Part shown: positions 25,577 to 34,209 of the stretch, piece after piece
How the letters are laid out: each line of letters begins with the position of its first letter
How positions within the stretch are numbered: position 1 is the stretch's first letter
Assembly (NCBI RefSeq): GCF_015686655.1
Contig: NZ_JADPMP010000010.1
Location: forward strand, 1 to 64,000
Origin: Pontibacter sp. FD36
Lineage (GTDB): Bacteria; Bacteroidota; Bacteroidia; Cytophagales; Hymenobacteraceae
Length of the DNA: 64,000 nucleotides
Direction of reading: 5' to 3'
Notes under the pieces: model-generated
Databases searched by the model: none
Seen by the model: only the letters and a program-made list of their open reading frames with translations
What the model was told of the DNA's origin: nothing
Made by a program: the position numbers and the translations under genes

Positions 25577-25686
25577 AGTTTAATTAAGATTTAAGAATTA
25601 ATAGTAAGTTTAGTTTGGCACCTCGTCCAAAGAAAATTTCGACCGTACAGGGACTGATTCATGGCACCGGAAATGTGACTTAAAGC

Positions 25687-26589
25687 TTACAGGCGACTCA
25701 GGAAAAAGTTTGCAGGCACCCCTTTGGCATCAGGTTTCAGGGCAAATATACCGCCGCTCTTCGGAAATTCGTGCAGCTGATCATTATCCAGGCCGTTGCG
25801 GGCGGTGGTGATGTAGAGTGTATCCAGCCGCTCACCACCGAAAGCGCAGGAAGTAGTGTGCGGTGCAGGCACTTTTACTTTGAGGAGTAACTCCCCTGTT
25901 TCCGGGTCCCAGCAGCCCACACCGCCACCGCCGTAGAGCGCAATCCAAAGCCTTCCTCTATCATCAATAGTCATCCCATCCGGCTTTCCTTCATGCTCCG
26001 GTATAGCTATCACATCCCGCTCTTTCTGAATAGTGCCTGTATCGTGGTCGTAAGAGAAAGACTGCACCTTGCGGGTCGGCGTGTCAATGAAGTACATGCG
26101 ACTTTTGTCTGCCGTCCAGACCAGTCCGTTTGAAACGCTCAGATTGTCCAGCACCTGTGCGATCTGCCCGTCATGTTCCATGCGGTAAAGCACCGCAGCC
26201 CCTTCACGCGAGTCCAGTGCCATGGTGCCCACCCAAAACCTGCCAGCTGGATCACATTTTCCGTCATTGAACCGGATATCGTCCTGTTCCAGCGGATTGG
26301 CCACCAGGGTCAGCTCGCCGGTTTCAGTGTTGATAAAATGGACGCCATTCTGCAGGGCAACCAATGCGCCGCCATTTACGATCGGTACCACCGTACCAGC
26401 CCGCTCACCTACCGGCCAGACGGTGTCTTCGTCTGTAGTGGGGTCAAAGAGGTGCAGTTCGCGGCCTTCTATATCCACCCAGTAAAGTCGCTTCTCAGCC
26501 GGATGCCAGATGGCTCCCTCTCCAAGCGTGGCCTTGGCGTCGAGCACCAGTTCCGCTTCCAGTTCACTGTAATTTTTGGCTCTGCTCAT
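25687..26589 (-). CDS. SMP-30/gluconolactonase family protein
   Basis: 300 residues forming a six-bladed beta-propeller. Putative metal ligands of the SMP-30 family are visible: the Glu in TLGEGAIWHP, the Asn in DIRFNDGKCDP, the Asn in LSVSNGLVW and the Asp in KPDGMTIDDRG. These enzymes hydrolyse sugar lactones such as gluconolactone with a divalent metal. There is no signal peptide, so it should be cytosolic, unlike the propeller lipoprotein at 13294. It lies downstream of the cytochrome c gene but is separated from it by a terminator. Confidence 0.88.
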   Translation of the reverse strand: MSRAKNYSELEAELVLDAKATLGEGAIWHPAEKRLYWVDIEGRELHLFDPTTDEDTVWPVGERAGTVVPIVNGGALVALQNGVHFINTETGELTLVANPLEQDDIRFNDGKCDPAGRFWVGTMALDSREGAAVLYRMEHDGQIAQVLDNLSVSNGLVWTADKSRMYFIDTPTRKVQSFSYDHDTGTIQKERDVIAIPEHEGKPDGMTIDDRGRLWIALYGGGGVGCWDPETGELLLKVKVPAPHTTSCAFGGERLDTLYITTARNGLDNDQLHEFPKSGGIFALKPDAKGVPANFFLSRL

Positions 26590-26620
26590 GTGTGTTGGCT
26601 TGCTGTGGTTGAGGTATAAA

Positions 26621-26663
26621 AAAAGCTGTCCCCATACCTGTGTGGGTACCGGAGGACAGCTTT
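26621..26663 (-). terminator. Terminator after the cytochrome c gene
   Basis: aaagctgtcc (26622-26631) pairs with ggacagcttt (26654-26663). On the minus strand the stem is followed by a run of seven T. Confidence 0.75.
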
Positions 26664-26673
26664 CGGGATCATG

Positions 26674-27198
26674 CTATTGGCGAAGTGACAGGATGTAACG
26701 AGCCATCTCCTTGGCATCGGCTTCGCTTATGTTCGGGTGCGGCGGCATTGGGATCTGTCCCCATGCTCCGGATCCGCCCTGAATGATTTTACTCGATAAA
26801 TAAGTTACGTTTTTGTCATTGAATTCGTATTTCTCGGCTACTTCCTGGTATGACGGGCCTACTACTTTCTGGTCCACTTTGTGACAGGCAAGGCAGTCAG
26901 AACCAGCGATCAGCTTCTCCCCTTTGGCGTACTGTCCGGCCAGCGCTTCTTTTTGCTGGGCAGCTCCCTCCGTTGCTCCCGGACCAGTCTCGGTGCCGGC
27001 CGGTGTGGTCTGTACATCCTGGGTGGCTCCTCCTGCAGGTGGTGTGGTAGCAGGGCGTGGCGGTTGCGGACGGGAAGCCACTGCCGTGGTGTCAGGCTGG
27101 TAGTCACTGTCATAGTAGCGTTCATACTCCGATTTCTGCTCATTGCCGCAGGCTGTCAGCAGCGCAAAGGCCGAAATAGCCATCAGTATCTTTTTCAT
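26674..27198 (-). CDS. Cytochrome c lipoprotein
   Basis: 174 residues. Lipobox LTAC (C17) marks an envelope lipoprotein. It continues with a disordered Pro/Thr/Gly-rich spacer (about 35-85) and a C-terminal class I cytochrome c domain. Heme is bound by CLACH (102-106), with the axial Met probably in QIPMPPHP and the closing helix EMARYILSLRQ. It is a periplasm-facing electron carrier whose partners cannot be read from the locus. Divergent from the zinc metalloprotease; an inverted repeat lies in the shared upstream region. Confidence 0.9.
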   Translation of the reverse strand: MKKILMAISAFALLTACGNEQKSEYERYYDSDYQPDTTAVASRPQPPRPATTPPAGGATQDVQTTPAGTETGPGATEGAAQQKEALAGQYAKGEKLIAGSDCLACHKVDQKVVGPSYQEVAEKYEFNDKNVTYLSSKIIQGGSGAWGQIPMPPHPNISEADAKEMARYILSLRQ

Positions 27199-27235
27199 AG
27201 TGCAAGGTTTTGTTTGTTCTAAATCGTGCTCTGAG

Positions 27236-27268
27236 AGCGCTCAGAGAATATGTACTCTCCTGAGCGCT
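27236..27268. promoter_or_regulatory. Inverted repeat AGCGCTCAG / CTGAGCGCT between divergent genes
   Basis: Left arm 27236-27247 and right arm 27256-27268, differing by one inserted base, with an 8-nt spacer. The position, 38 bp upstream of the cytochrome start and 120 bp upstream of the protease start, suits an operator. No T-run follows. Confidence 0.4.
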
Positions 27269-27389
27269 TAAGGTTTTCAGATTTAAAGCAGCCTCCCATT
27301 CAATTCAGTTTAAGCTATATTTTCAGGATTCTATGTTCAAAATGCGTAACTTAAGCCTGCATACCCTATCTTATTCTATACCTTAAACC

Positions 27390-29825
27390 ATGAAATTAAC
27401 TCTTAAAAACGGGCTTCTGCTCCTTCTTCTGCTTCCGCTGCTGGCCTTTGGCAGCGCCCAGGCACAGAACCTCCCCAGCATCAGTTCCAAAACTGCAGGG
27501 ATGAAAAAATTCTCCGGTTTCTATACCTTCTATTGGGACGAAAACAACGGTAAGATCTGGCTCGAGATCGATAAGTTCGGACAGGATTTTCTGTACGTGA
27601 ACTCGCTGCCAGGCGGACTCGGCTCTAACGACATTGGCCTCGATCGCGGTCAGTTGGGCGGCCAACGCATTGTGTCCTTCAAAAAGATCGGTCCGAAGGT
27701 ACTGCTCGTGCAGCCAAACCTGCGCTACAGAGCCATTACGGATAATCAAAATGAAGCCCGCGCTGTGGAAGAGTCTTTCGCCCAGTCTGTGCTCTGGGGA
27801 TTTAAGGCCGAGGCTGCGGACGGGTATCGGGTGCTGGTAGATGCCACAGACTTTCTGCTGCGCGATGCGCACGATGTGATCGGCAGCATAAAACGATCCA
27901 ATCAGGGCACCTATCGCCTCGACGCCAGTCGCTCGGCGCTATACCTGCCACGCACCAAAAACTTTCCAAAGAACACTGAGTTTGAGTCAACGCTCACTTT
28001 CACAAGCGATAATGGCGGCTTTATTGTGCGCAGCGTCGCTCCCGACGAACAAGCAGTTACGCTGCGTCAGCACCACTCCTTCATCGAGCTGCCTGACAAT
28101 AATTACACGCCGCGTGAAGCTGATCCGCGAGCCGGCTATTTCGGTATCTCCTATTTCGACTACGCCACACCTGTCAACGAAAAAATCGAGAAGCGCTACA
28201 TTGCCCGTCATCGTCTGCAGAAGAAGAACCCTTCTGCCAAGGTATCTGAAGCTGTGAAGCCAATCGTGTATTACGTGGACAATGGGGCTCCGGAGCCGAT
28301 CCGATCCGCCCTGCTGGACGGTGCCCGCTGGTGGAACCAGGCTTTTGAGGCGGCTGGTTATAAAGATGCCTTTCGGGTAGAGGTGCTGCCCGATACAGCT
28401 GACCCGATGGATGTGCGCTACAACATGATCCAGTGGGTACACCGCAGCACCCGCGGTTGGTCTTATGGCGCTTCTGTGATGGACCCGCGCACCGGTGAGA
28501 TCATCAAAGGCCATGTGTCGCTGGGTTCTTTGCGCGTGCGGCAGGACTACCTGATCGCAGAAGGACTGCTGGCGCCCTACGAGGCCGGCAAGACCGAAAA
28601 CAAGGCGATGATGGAAATGGCGCTCGCCCGTATCAGACAACTGTCAGCGCACGAACTGGGTCATACCCTGGGCATCATGCACAACTACGACGCCAACAAC
28701 AATGCCTCCGTGATGGACTACCCACACCCGCAGGTACAGCTGAACAGAGCCGGCAACATCAACATCAGCAATGCCTATGGTACTAGTATAGGTGAGTGGG
28801 ACAAACTGGCCGTGACCTTTGGCTACCAGGACTTCCCGAAGGGCACCGACGAAAAGAAAGCACTGGATGAGCTGCTGGCACAGGGCCGAGCCCGCGGACT
28901 TACCTTTATATCTGACACGGATGCCCGCGCTCCCGGTGGCGCCCACCCGACTGCCCACCTGTGGGACAACGGCACCAATGCAGCGGATGAGCTGATGCGT
29001 GTGCTTGATGTTCGCAAAAAGGCCCTGCAAAATTTCTCTGAAAAGAACATTAAACCAGGTGCTGCCATGAGTACGCTGGAAGATGTGCTGGTACCCATTT
29101 ACAATTTCCACCGCTACCAGACCGAAGCGGCTGCCAAGCTGATCGGGGGCATGCGCTATACCTATGCCATGCGTGGCGATAAGCAGCTGGTAACCGAAGT
29201 GCTTGACAAAAGAGAGCAGCAAAAGGGCCTCGATGCCATGCTTCAGACGATTTCGCCAGAAGTGCTTACCCTGCCAGAGAACGTCATCGCCCTGATCCCG
29301 CCCCGTGCGCCGGGCCTGGGTAATAACCGTGAGCTCTTCTCAAAAAGAACCGGGCTCACTTTTGATCCACTGGCAGCAGCGCAGGCCTCTGCTGAATTCT
29401 CTATTTCTTTCCTGCTGCACCCGGAGCGTGCCTCCCGCCTGGTGGAGTTTGGCGCACGTCATAACACTCTCAGCCTGCAGGATGTCACCAATCAGCTGAT
29501 CGGGCAAACCTGGAAAAGCAGACGCCAGAACGGACTGGCTGGCCAGGTACAACTGCAAACCGAACAAGTGGTACTGAGCCACCTGCTAGCCCTGACACAG
29601 AACGAGAACGCCTCGTACCAGGCACGTGCCGTTGCCGCCAGCGCACTGGCCGACATTAAGCAGCATGCCACCAGTCAGGCCAAACGCACACGAGACACGG
29701 GCTACAAAGCACATCTGGATTTCGCGCTGGCCCGTATGGAGAAGCCTGAGGAAGTAAAACCAACCAAACAGCTCAACCTGCCTCCTGGCGCCCCTATTGG
29801 GGACGGCGTATTTGGTTGTAAATAG
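27390..29825 (+). CDS. Zinc-dependent metalloprotease (DUF5117/DUF5118 type)
   Basis: 811 residues. A signal peptide ends near AQAQ (residue 25), so the protein is exported. A long N-terminal DUF5117-like region precedes a metzincin-type catalytic site: HELGHTLGIMH (about 421-431), with SVMDYPHP about 15 residues on as the Met-turn. The C-terminal third is helical (DUF5117-family tail). It is a predicted periplasmic or secreted peptidase whose substrates are unknown. A paralogue of similar size lies at 41575-44085 in the same window. Confidence 0.88.
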   Translation: MKLTLKNGLLLLLLLPLLAFGSAQAQNLPSISSKTAGMKKFSGFYTFYWDENNGKIWLEIDKFGQDFLYVNSLPGGLGSNDIGLDRGQLGGQRIVSFKKIGPKVLLVQPNLRYRAITDNQNEARAVEESFAQSVLWGFKAEAADGYRVLVDATDFLLRDAHDVIGSIKRSNQGTYRLDASRSALYLPRTKNFPKNTEFESTLTFTSDNGGFIVRSVAPDEQAVTLRQHHSFIELPDNNYTPREADPRAGYFGISYFDYATPVNEKIEKRYIARHRLQKKNPSAKVSEAVKPIVYYVDNGAPEPIRSALLDGARWWNQAFEAAGYKDAFRVEVLPDTADPMDVRYNMIQWVHRSTRGWSYGASVMDPRTGEIIKGHVSLGSLRVRQDYLIAEGLLAPYEAGKTENKAMMEMALARIRQLSAHELGHTLGIMHNYDANNNASVMDYPHPQVQLNRAGNINISNAYGTSIGEWDKLAVTFGYQDFPKGTDEKKALDELLAQGRARGLTFISDTDARAPGGAHPTAHLWDNGTNAADELMRVLDVRKKALQNFSEKNIKPGAAMSTLEDVLVPIYNFHRYQTEAAAKLIGGMRYTYAMRGDKQLVTEVLDKREQQKGLDAMLQTISPEVLTLPENVIALIPPRAPGLGNNRELFSKRTGLTFDPLAAAQASAEFSISFLLHPERASRLVEFGARHNTLSLQDVTNQLIGQTWKSRRQNGLAGQVQLQTEQVVLSHLLALTQNENASYQARAVAASALADIKQHATSQAKRTRDTGYKAHLDFALARMEKPEEVKPTKQLNLPPGAPIGDGVFGCK

Positions 29826-29900
29826 CCTTAGCAGGACCAAAAGTTTGGAAAATCTGTCCGCTTTAAGATAAATTTGAAGTCGGACATTTTAGCTTGAGCA

Positions 29901-30314
29901 ATGAAGAAAGAATTGAAGAACCCGTTTGGCCGCGTATACCTTACCATAGAGGTAAACGCCAAGAACAGATGGGTGCATGTAAACTGGATGGGTTATCTAA
30001 CAGAGGAGAATATCAAGACCGGCGCTCAAGCTTACACTGATGCACTGGCCGAGGCTGGTTACAACTGCGTTCTGAATGACACACGGCTGATCATTGGCGG
30101 ATGGGCCCACTCCCTCAGCTGGGTACTCAATGAATGGAGCCCTCGTGCCGCCAGGGCCGGACTGAAGTATTTTGCCATGATCACTACTCCGGAAACCTTT
30201 GCTGAATCAACTGCCGCCAGCTTTTACAATAATCTGAAAGCTTTCACGGCAAAGGTATTTGATGACAAGAATTCCGCAGAGGAATGGCTCCAACAGTATT
30301 CTCTTAAAAAATAA
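29901..30314 (+). CDS. Small cytosolic protein, SpoIIAA/STAS-like
   Basis: 137 residues without signal peptide or membrane segment. The pattern of strands and helices (VHVNWMGYLTEENIK, N-C-V-L-N-D-T-R, LKYFAMITTPETFAE, EEWLQQY at the end) resembles the SpoIIAA-like/STAS-like proteins found singly in many Bacteroidota. These have no known activity. Single gene, closed by the stem-loop at 30332. Confidence 0.65.
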   Translation: MKKELKNPFGRVYLTIEVNAKNRWVHVNWMGYLTEENIKTGAQAYTDALAEAGYNCVLNDTRLIIGGWAHSLSWVLNEWSPRAARAGLKYFAMITTPETFAESTAASFYNNLKAFTAKVFDDKNSAEEWLQQYSLKK

Positions 30315-30331
30315 GCAGCCCTTGTTGACAT

Positions 30332-30375
30332 AAAACCCCGTCTGCGGTAGGTACACCTGCTACAGACGGGGTTTT
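30332..30375. terminator. Terminator between convergent genes
   Basis: aaaaccccgtctg (30332-30344) with cagacggggtttt (30363-30375); 13 perfect pairs, and the inner region GTAGGT/ACCTGCTAC can pair further. Confidence 0.85.
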
Positions 30376-30401
30376 GCACTTTTATTGTCAGTAATGTCTT
30401 G

Positions 30402-30665
30402 CTAGGAAAGCGTGCTGATCAGCTGCCGGATATCCACTTCATCCGCATAAGGCTCCAGCACTGCCATGGCACTGGCTGTTTGCTTAAAGGTACTCACAAC
30501 CTCGGCTTCTGCGCCTGTCCATACCTCCACAAATGTGTGTCCCAACGTGTACAGTAAGATCGTATACCCGTTCACCTGACGGCGTGCAATGAGGGTGCCC
30601 TCCTTTTTCAGGGCTTCGCGCTGGCTCCGGTAAGGAAGCCTTTCGAACATGGAATATTCCAGCAT
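30402..30665 (-). CDS. Hypothetical protein
   Basis: 87 residues from the ATG at 30665; a frame from a TTG at 30725 would add 20 residues. It is a small soluble protein (MLEYSMFERLPYRSQREALKK..., then a beta-rich middle with TILLYTLGHTFVEVW, then a helical end with IRQLIST). There is no signal, metal motif or recognised family. Convergent with the SpoIIAA-like gene across a shared terminator. Coding status is supported by codon use and length. Confidence 0.55.
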   Translation of the reverse strand: MLEYSMFERLPYRSQREALKKEGTLIARRQVNGYTILLYTLGHTFVEVWTGAEAEVVSTFKQTASAMAVLEPYADEVDIRQLISTLS

Positions 30666-30887
30666 AATCGGATGTTGCTTCGGGTAATTGCTTATATAAG
30701 GTTGGACGGTCAAAAATGGTTTCAAACAAAAACTACTAAGGTATAGCGGCTGGTTTCTGGAAAAAAATAAAGCTCACATAATCAACCACTTCTTCATCAT
30801 AATAAATTTCAAGCAAACAGGTTAGCTAAGAATTTATTACCAGTTTAATTCAATTCTCTTAATACTACTTAGATGGCTTCATAAAGC

Positions 30888-32501
30888 TTACCTAATGATG
30901 GTAACAGTGCCTTTCAGAGTGCCAGAGCAGTCGTGTGTGGCTACCCAATGATACACCGCCTCGGGAAGGCCATTGCCGTTCCAGTCATTGTTATAGTTAC
31001 TGCTTTCGTACACTTTGCTTCCCCACCTGCTGTATACCTGTAGTTTAGCACCCGCCAATGCAGGGTCAAGCACAAAATATTCGTTTTTGCCGTCTCCGTT
31101 TGGAGTGATCACATTGTAGGTTTTGTACGCGCTGCCCGCTAAAGCACTTTTGGCACTGCAGGGATCAAACTTCATCAGAAAACCATTGATTTCTCCCTTG
31201 GCGTTCCAGGAAAGGTGTTCTGCCTTGAGAGGTCCCCAAAACTGTCCCGAGATATAGAAGGCACCGTTTGCAGCGAGCGTAATATTTGCGGCAACTCCAC
31301 CAGCGTTCAGGCTAATGCGCTCTCCCGGGTTTCCCGCAGCATCAAAATACTGCACAAAAGGCTTGAAGTCCCAGGCCCCTGCCAGAACGAGTCCTCCGGA
31401 GGGCAGCAGTTTTAAGTCCCTGGCCAGGTCATGCCCCTCTCCTGCATAGCTTCTTGCCCAGATCACAGCGCCATTTTCAGTCAGACTGGCCAGAAAAATA
31501 TCTGCTGGCACTCCCGGGAACTCAACCATACCTGTTTCTTCCAGCACAATACCATCGAAATCAATTCTGCCCTTAAAGTAGCCTGCCAGGTATATGTTCT
31601 TTGTTTTGGGATCAATTTCCAGACTCTCTCCGGCACTACTCAGCAGGCCGACAGCATTGTTAAAACCCTTGAGCCAGAGCGTACGTCCCTGTTTGTCAAA
31701 CTTTGCAACGAAGATATCATCATGGGATTCAGGGCCTGTCGCGATACTGTGATTTGCTATTTTGTACGTGCCGATGTAAGCCCCTGTCATGTACACATTC
31801 CCAACCGCATCCAGCTTTACTTCGCGTGGATAGACACTGCCATCGTGGAAGGATCGGCTGACAAACGATACCTGGCCTTCTGAGGATAATTTGATTAGCA
31901 GCAGATCATTCCCTCTCGGATTCTGACTTTTGTATTGCAGGTTTTCAAGCTGAACTGTGCCCCAGAACTGTACCGGTAACACCACTTCTCCTTCCGGGCT
32001 GGCGGTGATGACGCCCATCAGCGTAGCCGAGGCGTAGCGCTCCCTGGTGAGCACCCCCTTGGACCATAGTAACTGTCCGTTCGTATCAAATTTGCCGATG
32101 AATGTGTTAAATACACCTTCGCCCTTCAATACGACCTTGCCATTTATAAGCAGTTCCTCTATAAATACGCCGCCCACATAGATGTTACCAAACTTATCTG
32201 TCGCCACGCCAATGGCGCCATCATTTTGCGGGCCACCCAATGTTTTCGCCCAAAGCACCTGCCCCGCTGGGTTTGCTTTGTACATAAACATGTCTGTATT
32301 CTGTATGCTGGTAAGGGTATGGTTGCCGATGGTGATGGTCCCCTCAAAATGTCCCACCGAAATGATGTTGCCGTCTTTATCAACGATGTGGTTCTCAATA
32401 GCATTCATCCCCGTTGACCCGACCTGATGTCCCCATTGGATCTGGGCCTGCAGATTTAGCGAAAAGAACAAAAATAAAAGCAGAAGTAGAGGTTTATTCA
32501 T
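30888..32501 (-). CDS. Secreted protein with SBBP-like repeats and a T9SS type B sorting domain
   Basis: 537 residues from the ATG at 32501 (signal peptide ending NLQAQ); upstream in-frame Met codons would only add a non-hydrophobic extension. The body has repeated beta-propeller-like units (D-K-F-G-N-I-Y-V-G-G, D-A-V-G-N-V-Y-M-T-G-A-Y, I-Y-L-A-G-Y-F, together with repeated V-A-K-F-D-K/G-Q). The last 85 residues are the gliding-motility-associated C-terminal (type B) domain: NVITPNGDGKNEYFVL, YSRWGSKVYESSNY, NDWNGNGLPEAVYHW. It should be exported by Sec, then moved to the surface or medium by type IX secretion. Ligand unknown. Confidence 0.88.
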   Translation of the reverse strand: MNKPLLLLLFLFFSLNLQAQIQWGHQVGSTGMNAIENHIVDKDGNIISVGHFEGTITIGNHTLTSIQNTDMFMYKANPAGQVLWAKTLGGPQNDGAIGVATDKFGNIYVGGVFIEELLINGKVVLKGEGVFNTFIGKFDTNGQLLWSKGVLTRERYASATLMGVITASPEGEVVLPVQFWGTVQLENLQYKSQNPRGNDLLLIKLSSEGQVSFVSRSFHDGSVYPREVKLDAVGNVYMTGAYIGTYKIANHSIATGPESHDDIFVAKFDKQGRTLWLKGFNNAVGLLSSAGESLEIDPKTKNIYLAGYFKGRIDFDGIVLEETGMVEFPGVPADIFLASLTENGAVIWARSYAGEGHDLARDLKLLPSGGLVLAGAWDFKPFVQYFDAAGNPGERISLNAGGVAANITLAANGAFYISGQFWGPLKAEHLSWNAKGEINGFLMKFDPCSAKSALAGSAYKTYNVITPNGDGKNEYFVLDPALAGAKLQVYSRWGSKVYESSNYNNDWNGNGLPEAVYHWVATHDCSGTLKGTVTIIR

Positions 32502-32725
32502 GTAAGTGTAAGAAGTATGTTGGAGGTCTGTATGTAGATGATATCGCGCCATCATATATAGCATTAGCAATATAAGCTAATATTCAGATCTCTGTCATTT
32601 TTAATGACCACAATTATAGTAAGCCCACTCTTCTGACTAAACACAAGATAAATGTAGGATTTTGGCGAGTTGGATATTTACTTGCAGTTAGATTCAATAC
32701 ATCCTCTCACTGAACGTAAAATATT

Positions 32726-34066
32726 GTGAAAGCAGGAACACTCTCTTTTAAAGAAACATTTTTCATTGGCTTAATGCTATTCGCCATCTTCTTCGGCGCG
32801 GGCAATCTCATTTTTCCTTTATCATTGGGTCAGGCCGCCGGCACTGAACTTACACCTGCTATTATCGGCTTTCTGATGACAGGCGTAGGGCTTCCGCTGC
32901 TGGGCGTTATAGCGATCGGTATGTCTAAAAATGAAGACGTGCAGTCCATTTCGGCCAAGGTACACCCCCTGTTTGGACTATTGTTTCCGGTTATCATCTA
33001 CCTGACCATCGGACCGCTGTTTGCCGTGCCCCGAACCGGCACAGTATCATATGAAATAGGTATAGCACCTTTCCTGCCAGAGGGACTGAAAACAACGGGA
33101 TGGGGTATGCTGCTCTATTCTGTGGTATTCTTCACTGTCACTTACTTGCTGGCTCTGAACCCGGGGAAGGTCGTGGATCGCATCGGCAAAATTCTCACGC
33201 CGGTGCTGTTGCTAATCCTGGCTGCCCTGCTGCTCCAGAATATTTTTTCACCGCTAGGTGAGATTACAGCTCCGTTGGCGGCCTACGAGGCAGCCCCTTT
33301 CTTCAAAGGCTTCCAGGAAGGTTACCTGACCATGGACACCATTGGTTCTTTTGTATTCGGTCTGATTGTGATCAATGCTATACGCTCTAAAGGAGTAGAT
33401 AGCCCAAAGCAAATAGCCAAAGTCTGCACCACAGCCGGACTGATAGCGGCGGCCGGACTTGGCCTGGTGTATGTCGGACTAGCTTACTCCGGAGCAACGA
33501 GTGTGCAGGCGATCGGACATCTGGAAAACGGCGGCCTGATCATCAGCCAGATCTCCAGTCTGCAGTTTGGACTCTCCGGTAGCCTGATTCTGAGCGTAGC
33601 CATTACTTTTGCCTGCCTTACTACCAGCATCGGCCTGATCGTGGCATGCTCCAGCTATTTCAACAAGCTGCGTCCTTCCATATCGTACAAGCAGTATGTG
33701 CTGGGACTCACGCTGGTGAGCGCACTGATCTCAAACGTGGGCCTGACGCAGATCATCTCTTTCTCTATACCTGTACTGGTGGCGATCTACCCGATCGTGA
33801 TCGTCCTGATTACCCTGACACTGTTTGGTCCCCTGATCCGCAACCGAAATGCGATCTATACCTGGTCGGTGCTGCTGACAGGTATCGTAAGTGTGGTAGA
33901 GGGACTGGGCGCCGCAGGATTTGAGTTGGGCATCAGCGATGTCTTCGCGCGTTACCTGCCGCTTTACAGTCTGGGTATGGGCTGGATCGTGCCTGCGCTG
34001 GTCGGCTGCGTGATCGGCTTTGTGCTTTCTATGCGCCAGTCATCTTATGCACTTGAAAACGAGTAG
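32726..34066 (+). CDS. brnQ: Branched-chain amino acid transport system II carrier protein
   Basis: 446 residues; the start is a GTG at 32726. It is an LIVCS-family Na+-dependent transporter with about 12 transmembrane helices. The N-terminal MLFAIFFGAGNLIFPLSLGQAAG motif is typical of BrnQ and forms the substrate site region, followed by the TIGPLFAVPRTGTVSYEIG segment. It imports leucine, isoleucine and valine. Single gene; its 3' end is about 140 bp before the RluF-like gene. Confidence 0.92.
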   Translation: MKAGTLSFKETFFIGLMLFAIFFGAGNLIFPLSLGQAAGTELTPAIIGFLMTGVGLPLLGVIAIGMSKNEDVQSISAKVHPLFGLLFPVIIYLTIGPLFAVPRTGTVSYEIGIAPFLPEGLKTTGWGMLLYSVVFFTVTYLLALNPGKVVDRIGKILTPVLLLILAALLLQNIFSPLGEITAPLAAYEAAPFFKGFQEGYLTMDTIGSFVFGLIVINAIRSKGVDSPKQIAKVCTTAGLIAAAGLGLVYVGLAYSGATSVQAIGHLENGGLIISQISSLQFGLSGSLILSVAITFACLTTSIGLIVACSSYFNKLRPSISYKQYVLGLTLVSALISNVGLTQIISFSIPVLVAIYPIVIVLITLTLFGPLIRNRNAIYTWSVLLTGIVSVVEGLGAAGFELGISDVFARYLPLYSLGMGWIVPALVGCVIGFVLSMRQSSYALENE

Positions 34067-34135
34067 TCCTGTCTGTTCGGTATGGTGCTGATTCTTTCAG
34101 TTGAGGCAAAGCTTAGGTAAAGCTATATTTTCCCG

Positions 34136-34143
34136 TAATTTTG
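34136..34143 (+). promoter_or_regulatory. Putative -7 box (TAATTTTG) for the RluF-like gene
   Basis: Fits TAnnTTTG, 67 bp upstream of the ATG at 34210. Confidence 0.35.
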
Positions 34144-34209
34144 CTTCTTATTACAGGATTGGCGTAAAATATGGTGCTGACTTACGGCAACACGAACGCC
34201 ACGAACAAC

